A stretch of DNA of 64,000 nucleotides, taken from contig NC_073633.1 of assembly GCF_029407905.1 (NCBI RefSeq), positions 27,728,501 to 27,792,500 of the forward strand, in the 5' to 3' direction. Shown piece after piece: positions 12,021 to 22,659 of this stretch. The DNA comes from Bubalus kerabau. Lineage: Eukaryota > Chordata > Mammalia > Artiodactyla > Bovidae. The notes below the pieces were generated by a model. The model made no database searches. It was not told the DNA's origin and saw nothing but the letters and a program-made list of their open reading frames with translations. Numbering within the stretch: position 1 is the first letter of the stretch; each line of letters starts with the position of its first letter. Made by a program: the position numbers and the translations under genes.

Positions 12021-12257
12021 AAGTTAGTGCATATATTCCAAATATTTGAGAGTTTCTACAGACATCTCTTTGTACTAGATATTCTGTATCATCTCCATTT
12101 TGAAGAATTAATTCTATATAATTTCAGTTTTCTTAAATATATTAAGATTTTTATGACCAAACAGATTGTGTGTGTGTGTGTGTGCATGTGTATTTCATCT
12201 ACACAGCAGGGTGTGGCTGCAGCTCAACTGCAGGTTTGGGTATAAGTTGCGGGGGAG
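12021..12257. other. 3' flank of TRAV23 with a (TG)9 microsatellite
   Basis: Short non-coding stretch downstream of the TRAV23 pseudogene. It contains nine TG units at 12167-12184. An ACCCAAACC-like nonamer remnant follows the V exon on the minus strand at about 12233-12241. Confidence 0.6.
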
Positions 12258-12264
12258 CACCCGA
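12258..12264 (-). other. Degenerate heptamer of TRAV23
   Basis: Where the neighbouring TRAV segments have CACAGTG, the minus strand reads TCGGGTG. The nonamer-like ACCCAAACC follows after only about 16 bp rather than 23. The essential CAC is lost, so RAG cleavage here is not expected. Confidence 0.6.
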
Positions 12265-12777
12265 CACTTGCTGCAGAGATGTAGGTGGCTGAGTCTCCAG
12301 GCTGGGAAGTTGCGATGTGCAATGAGAGCTGTTTGGCACTCTTATTGAGGGAAACTGTGAAACTTCCATCTTCCATTTCATTCATAACTGAACGCATGGC
12401 TATCAAGAATGCAGGTAGGTCCTTTTCCAGGATATTGCCAGTGCCACAGGAGATAGTCAAATGCACCCTTCTCATAACTACAGTTCAGAATGGAAATCTC
12501 TCCTTCTTGGACTGTCAAAGATTGAGGGCTCTGTTTCACCTGCTCTTGATCACTTTTTTCCTTCTGTTGTCCACTCACCCCTACTTAAAGAGATTAAAAA
12601 GTAGTTAGTTCCACAGACATCTATTTCTTTCTTGGAGTTTCTGTCTGCATGAGCTTGTTTGTAATCCAGTTTTCTCAGTCCATCTAATTGATGAGATAGC
12701 CTAGGTTTTCTCCTCCACAGCTCACAGCCTAGTTGAAGCCACAGAAGCAAAAATGATGCTCCTGGTATCTTGTCCAT
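12265..12777 (-). pseudogene. TRAV23: TRAV23-family variable segment, pseudogene
   Basis: Alpha V segment matching human TRAV23/DV6. The leader exon 12726-12777 encodes MDKIPGASFLLLWLQL and ends at a GT donor; the V exon is 12265-12580 with a TAG acceptor and begins WVSGQQKEKSDQEQVKQS. The first cysteine (SILNCSYEKG) and the core WHWQYPGKGP are present. A tandem duplication of four bases (ACCT twice, plus 12413-12420) just after GKGP shifts the frame. The rest of the domain continues in another frame (LIAMRSVMNEMEDGSFTVSL) and reaches DSATYISAAS, where the family has YFC, so the second cysteine is now serine. The RSS is also degenerate. Three independent lesions make this a secure pseudogene. 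The intron is about 145 bp. Confidence 0.95.
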
Positions 12778-12965
12778 TGTTTCTGGAGCCAGTGTTCAGT
12801 GGCAACTCAAGTTCCTCTTCTGCCCTTCTCAGCCAGCTAGAACTCTAAGTTCATATCTGCTTTAATTCTTTCAGTAGGCCCCACCCTCTCACAAACTGGA
12901 GAATATCTTTATTGGAGTGATTTCATTTAATTCCTTTCACTTTTTAACATTTTTGAGTTCACCAT
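12778..12965. other. 5' flank of TRAV23
   Basis: Short non-coding region upstream of the leader on the minus strand. A promoter is expected here by position, but no distinctive motif was recognised. Confidence 0.4.
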
Positions 12966-13175
12966 GTGTACTTAGTCACTCAGTCAGTCCAACTCTTTGA
13001 GACCCCATGGACTGGAGCCCGCCAGGCTCCTCCGTCCATGAGATTTCCCAGTGTTTCCCAAGAATACTGGAGTGGGTTACCATTTCCTCCTCCAGAGGAT
13101 CTTGCCAACCCCAGGATCAAACCCATGTCTTCTGCATCTCCTCCACTGGTTGGCAAATTCTTTACCACTGGGAAG
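12966..13175 (-). repeat. Bov-tA SINE
   Basis: Minus-orientation tRNA-derived SINE (CTGGAGTGGGTTACCATTTCC core, head near CAAATTCTTTACCACTGGG), located between TRAV23 and TRAV22. Confidence 0.88.
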
Positions 13176-13428
13176 CTGTGGTTAAATATTTATTTTAATT
13201 CTATCCTCTTATCAACTACTCTGCTAGTTCCCAGTTAGAAGTTTCTAGTGCAGAAGGAGATACATGTTGAGAAGGAAAGATAAAGACCAAAGTACATAAT
13301 CTGTAGGGCCAAAAGGTGTCTGTGGTTAACACTCTACTGATGTAGGTGAGTAACATTAAGCACTGCAGATGCCCTGTGGTGGCCTCACGGTATGACTGTG
13401 GCTGGAGGAGGGGCTGAGCCCCACGGAG

Positions 13429-13467
13429 GGTTTGTGTAGAGGCTGCAGGTGCCTGGGGAGCACTGTG
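13429..13467 (-). other. 23-RSS of TRAV22
   Basis: Perfect heptamer CACAGTG (13461-13467), a 23-bp spacer and nonamer ACACAAACC (13429-13437). This is a strong RSS. Confidence 0.93.
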
Positions 13468-13989
13468 CTGCACAGCACAGAAGTAAGTGCCTGAGTCTGT
13501 GGTCTGTGAAGAGGAAATGTGCAGTGAGCTGCAGCCTTCTTTAGGAACTGTCATGGCATTTAATCTTCCATCCTGCTTTGTCCCTGAAGGAATGTAAAAC
13601 AGGTGGATCATGCGGCCCCCAGGGTTCTGAAGATACCAGTTCATACTCTGTGAGTAAGTGGAAAAATTACACCGAAGCGTGTAGCTGGCTCCCTCCTGGA
13701 GACTCAGGGCTGGGGGACTCTGCTCCACATCCACTCCTCGCACACGTGATGAGGAAAGAGAAACAGTCACTGGTGAGGGTCACTGTAACTCCTACTAAAC
13801 CCTGAAAGTGCCCTCCCCATCCTCATAGATGATGAGAAGGATAAAAAGTCTGCAGGACTTGTCAGCTCCTCTCCCTCCCCCAACGATAGAGCAGCGCCTC
13901 ATTCCTTCAGATCCCCTGTGGGGCAGCCCCAACTCACAGCAAACCTGGGCAAACAGAAGCCCCAGTACAGTGCCTGCTAGCCTCTTCAT
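13468..13989 (-). CDS. TRAV22: TRAV22-family variable segment (open, doubtful splice acceptor)
   Basis: Alpha V segment close to human TRAV22. The leader exon 13938-13989 encodes MKRLAGTVLGLLFAQVC with a good GTGAGT donor. The V exon, by homology 13468-13745, reads VRGVDVEQSPPALSLQEGA and keeps the first cysteine (LRCNFS), core tryptophan (MNWYLQNPGG), FYIPSGTKQ and second cysteine (GTYFCAVQ). No stop or frameshift is seen and the RSS is strong. The oddity is the intron end: just before the conserved GTGTGCGAGG start of the V exon the minus strand has CATCAC, so the acceptor AG appears as AC (13746-13747). The next AG downstream would create a TGA at the junction. An AG 24 nt upstream (13770-13771) is in frame and would add eight residues. 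Functionality is therefore uncertain. Confidence 0.9.
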
Positions 13990-14489
13990 GATGCTTCCTC
14001 TTCTTGTTGGGACATTTTCACTGCAAGACACTTAACAGAACCCCGAGGGAGTGAGTGTCTTAAGTCCTTCCTGCTCCTGCAGCCAATCAGCTGACCCAGC
14101 AAATCCTGCTCAGGTGACACTGACAGGACGCCCCACCCTCCCACCACAACCAACTCAGAATGTGCTGCCAGGGGTAGAGTGAGAGAAGGAAATAGAAAGA
14201 GCATGATTTTATGACTTAAGGGATACTTTCTGAGAACATTTGGGAGAAGGCAGACCCTGATTAGGAATGTGGGAGTTTTAGGGAAAAGAAAGCAAAAATT
14301 AATTATATAGCCCCATCTTCCTCTCACGTGGCATGGATGCAGTAGATTCTTCCATTATGAAATGCTTTTTCCCAGAAGTGCTGAGGATGCAGCTTTTGCT
14401 TCTCTTATGCACTTACTTGTGGTTCTGAAGGCTGCTCATGAATCAGCATGATCAGAAGTTGCTTCTATTGGCTGGAACACTTTGCTGTA
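13990..14489. other. 5' flank of TRAV22
   Basis: Non-coding and not obviously repetitive, so probably ancestral V-segment upstream sequence. A promoter is expected within the first few hundred bases, but no motif was assigned with confidence. Confidence 0.45.
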
Positions 14490-15025
14490 TTAAACAGTAT
14501 TATTTTTTAATTAATTTATTTCTAATTGGAGGATAATTGCTTTACAATATTGTGTTGGCTTTTGCCATACAATGATGTGAATCAGCCATAAGTATACATA
14601 CATCCCCTCCTTTTGAGTCTTCCCCCCATTCCTCTAGGTTGTTACAGAGCTCCATGTTGAGCTCCCTGCATCACACAGCAACTTCCCACTAGCTATCTAT
14701 TTTACATATGGTAAAGCATATGTTTCAATGCTACTCTCTCGATTTTTCCCATTCTCTCCCTCCTTTATTGTGTCCAGTCTGTTCTCTATGTCTGTGTCTC
14801 TATTTTTGCCCCACAAATAGGGTCCATCAACAGATGAACAGATAAAGAAGTTGCCATACTTATATACAATATTTCTCAGCCATAAAAAAAAAAAAATGAG
14901 ACAGTTCTATGAGGTGGATGAGCCTAGAGCCTGTTAAACAGAGTGACGTAAGTCAGAAAGAGGAAAAAAATTGTATATTAATGCATATATATGGATTCTA
15001 TAAAAATGGTACTGATGACTTTAAA
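14490..15025 (-). mobile_element. Old L1 3' end with inverted 5' part
   Basis: Positions 14490-14820 are an L1 3' UTR in minus orientation (T-rich edge, then GCTTTACAATATTGTGTTGG). Positions 14822-15025 are ORF2-end and 3' UTR sequence in plus orientation (CATCAACAGATGAACAG through TGGTACTGATGA). The arrangement, 3' end followed by an inverted upstream piece, fits a twin-priming inversion. Confidence 0.65.
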
Positions 15026-15439
15026 AGCTATATATATTTATTTTAGACTCAGCCTGCATTGAGAGCAATATTAGTTATCTTAACCACCAAGTGGACATCA
15101 AAAATTGAATTGTAATAGATTTATTTTTATTAAAGTGAAAGTGAATAAATTATTTTTTTAAATTTCTATTTTAAATACATTTTTTTAACTGTTGCTTGCT
15201 AGTTTTGTATTATGATTTTTAATTTTAGTAGGCTATTTTAGAGAAAAATAAGTGCTTTTGAAACCGTATGAAGATAATTTTAGTTTGTGCTCTTATCTCA
15301 GACTCTGTAAATAATATCTATTCTCTATCAGTAGATTTGGGGGTAAAAGGGATGTAAGATGAGGACCTGTATATTTTCACTGCAGTGAAAGTAAAGTGAT
15401 CTGCAGACACTAACGTTCAGATGGACAGTTCAAGAATGG
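15026..15439. other. Non-coding, nothing recognised
   Basis: AT-rich intergenic sequence without a recognisable gene or RNA. No clear repeat family was identified. Confidence 0.4.
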
Positions 15440-15812
15440 TTCAGTAGTAGCAGCACGTAGGCCTAGTTGCTCCAAGGCATGTGGGATCTTAGTTCTACAA
15501 CCAGGGACTGAACCTGTGTCCCCCTGCATTGGCAGGCAGATTCTTTACCACTGAGCCACCAGGGTAAGCCCCACAAGCTGCTTGCATGCCTGCATGCTAA
15601 GTCGCTTCAGTCATGTCCGATTCTTTGCAATTCTAAAGACTGTAGTCTGCCAGGCTCCCCTGTCCATGGGATTCTCCAGGGAAGAATACTGGAATGGGTT
15701 GCCATCCCCTCCTCCAGGGGATCTTCCTGAACCAAGGATTGAACCCGGGTCTCTTGCAGCTCCTGCACTGCAGGTGGATTCTTTACTGCTAAGCCATGGG
15801 GGAACCTCCATG
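15440..15812 (-). repeat. Two adjacent tRNA-derived SINEs
   Basis: Positions 15440-15575 resemble an older artiodactyl CHR-type tRNA SINE (GCATGTGGGATCTTAGTTC, then GATTCTTTACCACTGAGCC). Positions 15580-15812 are a Bov-tA (CCAGGGAAGAATACTGGAAT). Both are in minus orientation. Confidence 0.8.
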
Positions 15813-15889
15813 TGCTGCTTAGGGATTATCAAATTGATGAAAACGCCTTATAAAGGCAGGGTTTCCAGGCCTGCCTAGGAAGTGAAAAA

Positions 15890-16419
15890 TTATTATTCAC
15901 TTAATTTTTGTTTCTTTCAAAAAACTTCTTCATGGGAAATATGAATGTTCTAGACTAGCAACAATAACATTTCAGATCTTTCTCAGAGAGAGTAATTTGT
16001 TTCTGGTAAGCGGAACAACTGTAACACATCAGAGTCTAGACTTGGCCTTGGATCCAAATGAAAGAAGCCTTTGGTACAAGGAGAATTATTTGTATGTTTC
16101 CTACTTCTTATGTTGGGACTAGCACACTGAAACCAACATTTTATTGACATGAGAAAGAGTCATAAAAATTATTAACACCTCTTACTTTATTGCTATGTTA
16201 AAATTATGCTTCTGACATGCCTCAAAATTCTTCTCAGATTCATCAGTAAACTGGGTGCTTATTCCTTGTCCTCTTTCTCTTCTTTTCTTTATCCATCTTC
16301 TTCCCTTTCCTTTCCCTTCATTTTCTTTATCTCTTACTGCTCTCTGACTCTCCTTCTAGATGACTCTAGATTTGCTCTCTTGACTGCTCCCCCCACTCTG
16401 TCCCCACGTCTTCCCACCA
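15890..16419. other. 3' flank of TRAV26 copy a (shared with copy b)
   Basis: Aligns by eye with 52.79-53.56 kb downstream of TRAV26 copy b, except that copy b carries an extra BOV-A2 at 53.11-53.38 kb. A CT-rich stretch at 16260-16375 follows the segment. No gene is seen. Confidence 0.7.
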
Positions 16420-16458
16420 GAGATACTGCACAGGTGCAGCCCCGTCTGTCCCATTGTG
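16420..16458 (-). other. 23-RSS of TRAV26 copy a (weak nonamer)
   Basis: Heptamer CACAATG (16452-16458) keeps the critical CAC. At the 23-bp position the nonamer is CAGTATCTC (16420-16428), which hardly resembles ACAAAAACC. No better nonamer was seen at 12 or 23 bp. Copy b has the same nonamer. Confidence 0.75.
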
Positions 16459-17232
16459 CCTCTCTCAGGACGCAGTAGTACACAGCGGTGTCTCTCAGGG
16501 TGACCTGGGGCAGGACCAAGGTGCTGGACTTTCTGTCTGAAGCTATGGTCAGAGAGGCCGTGCTGCTGTTCACTGTGCCTCGTAAGCCATGAATGACATA
16601 CTGTGGACTCTGATTGGGATTTTGCCGATACCAATGTATATAGTCATCTCCACCAATGGTAGAGTGGTTACAAGGCAGGTTTACATCTTCTCCTTCAGCA
16701 CAATCCATGGGGCCAGGCTGGATGGTCTTAGAATTAATCACAGTCCCTAAAGGGTCAAGGAAATAAAATTATCCCCTGACAACAAATCAGTGTAATTCTG
16801 TGGATCAAGGGCACAACACTCCCCAAACTGTCTGGACCTACCCCCTACTCCAGTGTTTTTATCTATGTCCTGAGAAATATTATTGGTGCTTATTTTATAG
16901 GGACCAAAGACACATGGCAAGAATCTGAGAACTCTATAGGCTTTATCCCGGGCTCCTTGGCTCAATAACCCCAGAGATTTCTTCCAACATGCTTATTGCT
17001 AAGGTCTCTTCTGGATCATGGCTATGAATTAACCTGTCACATAGAAATTTGTACTCCCTAGCAAATGCATAGATCTGTTCTCAATTCCATTGCTATAATG
17101 CTGAATAAAACACAGGGAGAGGAGTAGAGAGCAAATGACCCTTTATGGTTCCTTGGCTTCAAAGTCAACCCTTGTAGACACAGAACACTTACCCAAGGTC
17201 AGAAAAACAGTTACTCCAATCACCAGCCTCAT
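16459..17232 (-). CDS. TRAV26: TRAV26-family variable segment, copy a
   Basis: Alpha V segment resembling human TRAV26-1/26-2. The leader exon 17193-17232 encodes MRLVIGVTVFLTLG with a GTAAGT donor. The 446-bp intron ends in TTTAG and the V exon is 16459-16746. The domain starts TVINSKTIQPGPMDCAEGED, has the first cysteine in NLPCNHSTIGG, core tryptophan in IHWYRQNPNQ, RKSSTLVLPQ in framework 3 and the second cysteine in AVYYCVLRE. The frame is open throughout and both splice sites are canonical. It is nearly identical to copy b at 53.6 kb; the visible differences lie at the N-terminus, around CDR2 and in LVLPQ. Potential N-glycosylation sequons are NHS and NSS. The weak nonamer is the only reservation. 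Confidence 0.94.
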
Positions 17233-18441
17233 ATTTCAAGGGAAAACCAGGATTGTGGGCTCAGAGCTCACACTTGTGTCTGCTCCTAGGCTTGTTTCCA
17301 GAGAACAGAAACAACTGCTGCTAGTAAAGAGTTAACAACCAGTGCAGATATCTGTTGCAGTGTATTGTTGCCAGGATCTCTCAGCCAATGATCAAGCAGT
17401 TCCTTGTCTAGGTCTTCCTCCCCTGTTTTAGTCATGCCCCCAAAGAAGGAGAGACATCCCCAACTCACAGGGTGTGTGCTGCCATCCTCTGTGAAGTTTA
17501 AAGTCTGATTCTGGAAAAAGAACACCAATCACAATGGTGTGTCTATCCAGAACCACTGTTTTATCATTTCTTCTTCGAAGACATTTTCTAATGTTCCATG
17601 AACCTTGTGGAAAACACTGTTTAATCCCAGAAAACTGTACTGAGCTGTGCATTGTAAAGAGATGAAAATTCCCATCCATGTTCTAGCAAATGTATGTGAG
17701 ATTTAAAAGTAGGCTGTGATTGTTCTGAGGGACAGGAACTATTAATAACATTGGGACAGAAAACTAAACGTCTTGAGCTTGGACATTGGAGCTCAGCGTC
17801 CTGAAAAGGTCCTTGGAATCATGCATCTGTCTCCATCTAGGCACATTTCTCAATATATCTGTTCTTGATATAGTAACTGATGACACGGATGGTATTCTCC
17901 TCATCCTCCTTGAACAATGGTCCTTAATCCTTATGTCCTCTCTGCCCCTGTTTGTAGGTGCTCTGCACCAAAGATGCTGAGACTAAGAGACACCAAGGAT
18001 GCTGAGACAGAAAAGACAGAAGGGAAAGCAAACTATCTGGGGTGGAGAAGGGTGGAGGTGGCTGATTCTGGCAGAAAAAGAGGAGTGAAGAGAAAAGAGC
18101 GTAAGCAATAGGGAAGGGAAGAGTTAACCAGGGTGGGAAATGGAGAAGCAATGTTTAGGGAGGTACATGGAAAAGGTTTAGGATATAAGGCTGTGATTCC
18201 CTGAATCCTTGATCACATGCACTCAACAAAAGATTATAAAATCAAGTTGTCTAAAGATGATGAAAATCTTTTTTTTTTTTTTTCTCCCACTTTTCTGTGG
18301 AACATCGATGGAAATCCTTTCCTTGATAGTCAGAAAAGACCGCTGTTTCCAAATGACGCAGCCCCCTCTACTGACTGAATTAATGAACTGCAGAGCTAAA
18401 CTCCCACAGGATGTCAACCTTTTGAAATGTTTCTCAGATTG
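17233..18441. other. 5' flank of TRAV26 copy a
   Basis: Non-coding upstream region shared with 54.7-55.83 kb of copy b. A T-run lies at 18271-18283. Homology to copy b ends near 18.41/55.83 kb, just before separate L1 insertions in each copy. Confidence 0.65.
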
Positions 18442-18456
18442 AAAGGTGAATATCCC

Positions 18457-19491
18457 AAGCAACACCTACAGCTCAATTTCAGAAAAATAAACGACCCAAT
18501 CAAAAAATGGGACAAAGAACTAAATAGACATTTCTCCAAAGAAGACATACAGATGGCTAACAAACACATGAAAAGATGCTCAACATCACTCATTATCAGA
18601 GAAATGCAAATCAAAACCACAATGAGGTATCATTTCATGCCAGTCAGAATGGCTGCGATCCAAAAGTCTACAAGCAGTAAATGCTGGAGAGGGTGTGGAG
18701 AAAAGGGAACCCTCTTACACTGTTGGTGGGAATGCAAACTAGTACAGCCACTATGGAGAACAGTGTGGAGATTCCTTTAAAGACTAGAAATAGAACTGCC
18801 TTACAACTCAGCAATCCCACTGTTGGGCATACACACTGAGGAAACCAGAATTGAAAGAGACACGTGTACCCCAATGTTCATCGCAGCACTGTTTATAATA
18901 GCCAGGACATGGGAGCAACCTAGATGTCCATCAGCAGATGAATGGATAAGAAAGCTGTGGTACATATACACAATGGAGTATTACTCAGCCAGTAAAAAGA
19001 ATACATTTGAATCAGTTCTAATGAGGTGGATGAAACTGGAGTCTATTATACAGAGTGAAGTAAGCCAGAAAGAAAAACACCGATGCAGTATACTAACGCA
19101 TATATATGGAATTTAGAAAGATGGTAACAATAACCCTGTATACGAGACAGCAAAAGAAACACTGATGTATAAAACAGTCTTTTGGACTCTGTTGGAGAGG
19201 GAGAGGGTGGGATGATTGGGAAGAACGGCATTGAAACATGTATAATATCATATGTGAAACGAGTCTCCAGTCCAGGTTTGATGCTCAATACTTGATGCTT
19301 GGGGCTGGTACACTGGGACGACCCAGAGGGATGGTACAGGGATGGAGGAGGGAGGAAGGTTCAGGATGGGGAACACGTGTATATCTGTGGCAGATTCATG
19401 TTGATATATGGCAAAACCAATACAATATTGTAAAGTTTAAAAATAAAATAAAAAAATAATAAATCATTAAAATATCCTAGGGACAAAAAAA
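18457..19491 (+). mobile_element. 5'-truncated L1-BT, plus orientation
   Basis: About 1.0 kb of L1-BT 3' end with its A-rich tail at 19440-19491. It has a 15-bp target duplication AAAGGTGAATATCCC (18442-18456 and 19492-19506). ORF2 C-terminal frames at 18427-18780 and 18823-19116 are interrupted by a stop and do not form a protein. Confidence 0.92.
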
Positions 19492-19506
19492 AAAGGTGAA
19501 TATCCC

Positions 19507-21810
19507 TGGTGTCTCAGTCGGTAAAGAATCTATCTGCAGTGAAGGCAATGGGGATTCGATCTCTGTATCAGGCTAGCTTCCTGAAAAGGAAGTGGCTACC
19601 CACTCCAGGTTTTTTGATGATCCAGCAGATGTTGACAATTCGATCTCTGGTTCCTCTGCCTTTTCTAAAACCAGCTTGAACATCTCAAAGTTCACGGTTC
19701 ACATATTGCTGAAGCCTGGCTTGGAGAATTTTGAGCATTATTTTACTAGCATGTGAGATGAGTGCAATTGTGTGGTAGTTTGAGCATTCGTTGCATTGCT
19801 TTTCTTTGGGATTGGAATAAAAACTGATCTTTTCCAGTCCTGTGGCCACTGCTGAGTTTTCCAAATTTGCTGGCATACTGAGTGCAGCATTTTCACAGAA
19901 TCATCTTTCAGGATTTGAAATAGCTCAACAGGAATTCCATCACCTCCACTAGCTTTGTTCGTAGTAATGCTTTCTAACGCCCACTTGACTTCACATTCCA
20001 GGATGTCTGGCTCTAGGTGAGTGTGAGTGATCACACCTTCATGATTATCCTGGTCGTGAAGATCTTTTTTATACAGTTCTTCTGTGTATTCTTGCCACCT
20101 CTTTTTAATATCTTCTGCTTCTGTTAGGTCCATACCATTTATGTCCTTTATTGTGCCCATCTTTGCATGAAATGTTCCCTTGGTATCTCTAATTTTCTTG
20201 AAGAGATCTCTAGTCTTTCCCATTCTATTGTTTTCCTCTATTTCTTTGCACTGATCACTGAGGAAGGCTTTCTTATCTCTCCTTGCTATTCTGTGGAACT
20301 CTACATTCATTTGGGTATATCTTTCCTTTTCTCCTGTGCCTTTCACCTCTCTTCTTTTCACAGCTATTTGTAAGGCCTCCTTAGGCAGCCATGTTGCTTT
20401 TTTCCATTTATTTTTCTTGGGGATGGTCTTGATCCCTGTTTCCTGTTCAATGTAACAAACCTCTGTCCATAGTTCATCAGGCACTCTGTCTATCAGATCT
20501 AGTCCCTTAAATCTATTTCTCACTTCCACTGTATAGTCATAAAAGATTTGATTTAGGTCATCAAAAAAGCAAGAGAGTTCCAGAAAAACATCTATTTCTG
20601 CTTTATTGACTATGCCAGAGCCTTTGACTGTGTGAATCACAATAAACTGTGGAAAATTCTTCAAGAGATGGGAATAACAGACCACCTGACCTGCCTCTTG
20701 AGAAACCTGTATGCAGCTCAGGAAGCAACAGTTAGAACTGAACATGGAACAACAGACTGGTTCCAAATAGGAAAAGGAGTACATCAAGGCTGCATATTTT
20801 CACCCTGCTTGTTTAACTTATATGCAGAATACATCATGAGAAACACTGGGCTGGAAGAAGCACAAGCTGGAATCAAGATTGCCAGGAGGAATGTCAACAA
20901 CCTCACATATGCAGATGATACCACTCTTATGGAAGAAAGTAAAGAACTAAAGAGCTTCTTGATGAAAGTGAAAAAGGAGAGTGAACAAGTTGGCTTCAAG
21001 TTCAATGTTAAGAAAACGAAGATCATGGCATCTGGTCCCATCACTTCATGGCAAATAAATGGGGAAACAGTGGAAACAGTGGCTGACTCTTTTTCTGGGT
21101 GCCAAAATCAGATGGTGATTGCAGCCATGAAATTAAAAGACACTTACTACTTGGAAGAAAAGTTATAACCAGTCTAGACGGCATATTAAAAAGCAGAAAT
21201 ATTACTTTGCCAACAAAGTTTCATCTAGTTAAGGCTATGGTTTTCCCAGTGGTCATGTATGATGTGAGAGTTGGACTATAAAGAAAGCTGAGTGCCGAAG
21301 AATTGATGCTTTTTTTTTTTTGAATTGATGCTTTTGAACTGTGTTGTTGGAGAAGACTCTTGAGAGTCCCTTGGACTGCAAGGAGATCCAACCAGTCCAT
21401 CCTAAAGGAGATCGGTCCTGGGTGTTCATTGGAATAACTGATGTTGAAGCTGAAACTCCAATACTTTGGCCACCTGATGCGAAGAGCTGACTCATTTGAA
21501 AAGCCCCTGATGCTGGGAAAGATTGAGGGCAGGAGGAGAAGGGGACACCAGAGGATGAGATGGTTGGATGGCATCACCAACTCCATGGACATGGGTTTGG
21601 GTGAACTCTGGTGGTTGGTGATGGACAGGGAGGTCTGGCATGCTGCGGTTCACAGGGTTGCAAAGAGCCGGACATGACTGAGCGACTGAACTGAACAGAA
21701 CTGAACCCACTCCAGTATCCTGCCTGGGTAAATCCATGCACAGAAGAGTCTGGTGGGCTACAGTCCATGGTGTCCCAAGAGTTGGACATGACTGAGATAC
21801 ACACATCTTA
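19507..21810 (+). repeat. Bov-tA SINE split by a BovB insertion
   Basis: The tRNA-like head lies at 19507-19608 (TGGTGTCTCAGTCGGTAAAG) and the rest at 21705-21810 (GAGTCTGGTGGGCTACAGTC). The interruption is the BovB described next, with the 11-bp ACCCACTCCAG of the SINE duplicated at both borders. Confidence 0.9.
19609..21704 (+). mobile_element. BovB LINE with 5' inversion
   Basis: RTE-type BovB retroelement of 2096 bp, flanked by the target duplication ACCCACTCCAG (19598-19608 and 21705-21715). Positions about 20560-21704 read on the plus strand to the normal CTGAACAGAACTGAAC tail. Positions 19609 to about 20558 are the immediately upstream part of the element in reverse orientation. The two halves share a short TCATCAAAAAA overlap at their inner ends, as expected if they were once contiguous. 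Reverse-transcriptase motifs lie in the plus frame 20632-21168 (TYADDTT, GVHQGCIFSPCLFNLYAEY). The minus frame 19738-20580 carries the preceding region. Both are non-functional. Confidence 0.93.
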
Positions 21811-22659
21811 GTTGTATGACCTCTGTTTTCATCTGTGTTTTCTTAGTTCTAAACCACTCCACAAATTGTTTTCATTATTTCTGGCTCCTTTCTTTGTCAC
21901 ACATCCTCAGTTGTTGGCTTCTTTGTAGTTTTCCTTTTGTCTTTTATCTTCCCATATTTAAAGTTTATTCAATGGTTATAAAGAGAGATTGGTACACATA
22001 AAGCACTCAAGAGTTATCTGTTTTCTGAATGAGTACATGAGTTGTTATTCATGAACTTAGTGAAAGAAGTTATGCTGAACAACTCTTGAAATTATTCCAA
22101 AAGCAATATTTCAATACTATAGAAGTCAAGTTAAACAAAAGACTCCAACAGGGTAAATAGAGGGTTATATTTGTGGACAAAATTCAAGAACAGATAACAA
22201 ACATCACAAGTCTAGGATGGAGGAAAATTAAACTGATGATATGGGAATAAATATTATTCCCATATAAATATTTAACAAATATTCATAAATATTCTTTGGT
22301 AGTCTGTTACGTGGCGGATCACACACACACAAGTCAACACCCACTACTACTGAAAACATAGGAACAAGTAAAAATGAATTCATTTAAGCTATGTAGGAAT
22401 ATATTATTTTACTATATTAGCAAAAGATAGAAAGAAAACAAACGTTTTTGTTTCTTGGGTTCTTTGACTTTATTTTTTTAGAAGACTGTACGAAACATTT
22501 CAAAGTGGCATTTTAAATAATAACAAAAACAAAAAAAATGGAAACCAAAATATGGAGAATCTAAAAATAAGTTTTTTAGCCTATTGGCTCTTTTCAGAAT
22601 TTTTAATTTTGGAAGATTATATCTTGACCATATGAGGTGAAGTGATCTTTCTTTGCTTG
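21811..22659. other. Far 5' flank of TRAV26 copy a
   Basis: Positions 21811 to about 22130 match 57.88-58.20 kb upstream of copy b, which sets the outer limit of the TRAV26 duplication. Beyond that is AT-rich sequence with a short (CA)n near 22320 and no recognised gene. Confidence 0.6.

Noticed and set aside
16356..16634. 92-codon frame overlapping TRAV26a (and the like at 53477-53779)
   Set aside because: It is a shadow frame of the V exon; the real frame carries both cysteines and the core tryptophan.
19738..20787. 349-codon open frame on the minus strand
   Set aside because: It is BovB reverse-transcriptase region in the inverted half of a dead LINE, extended across the inversion junction.
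20632..21168. 178-codon frame with a YADD motif, possibly a domesticated reverse transcriptase
   Set aside because: It is a fragment of the truncated BovB with clear target duplications and no sign of an intact or conserved gene.
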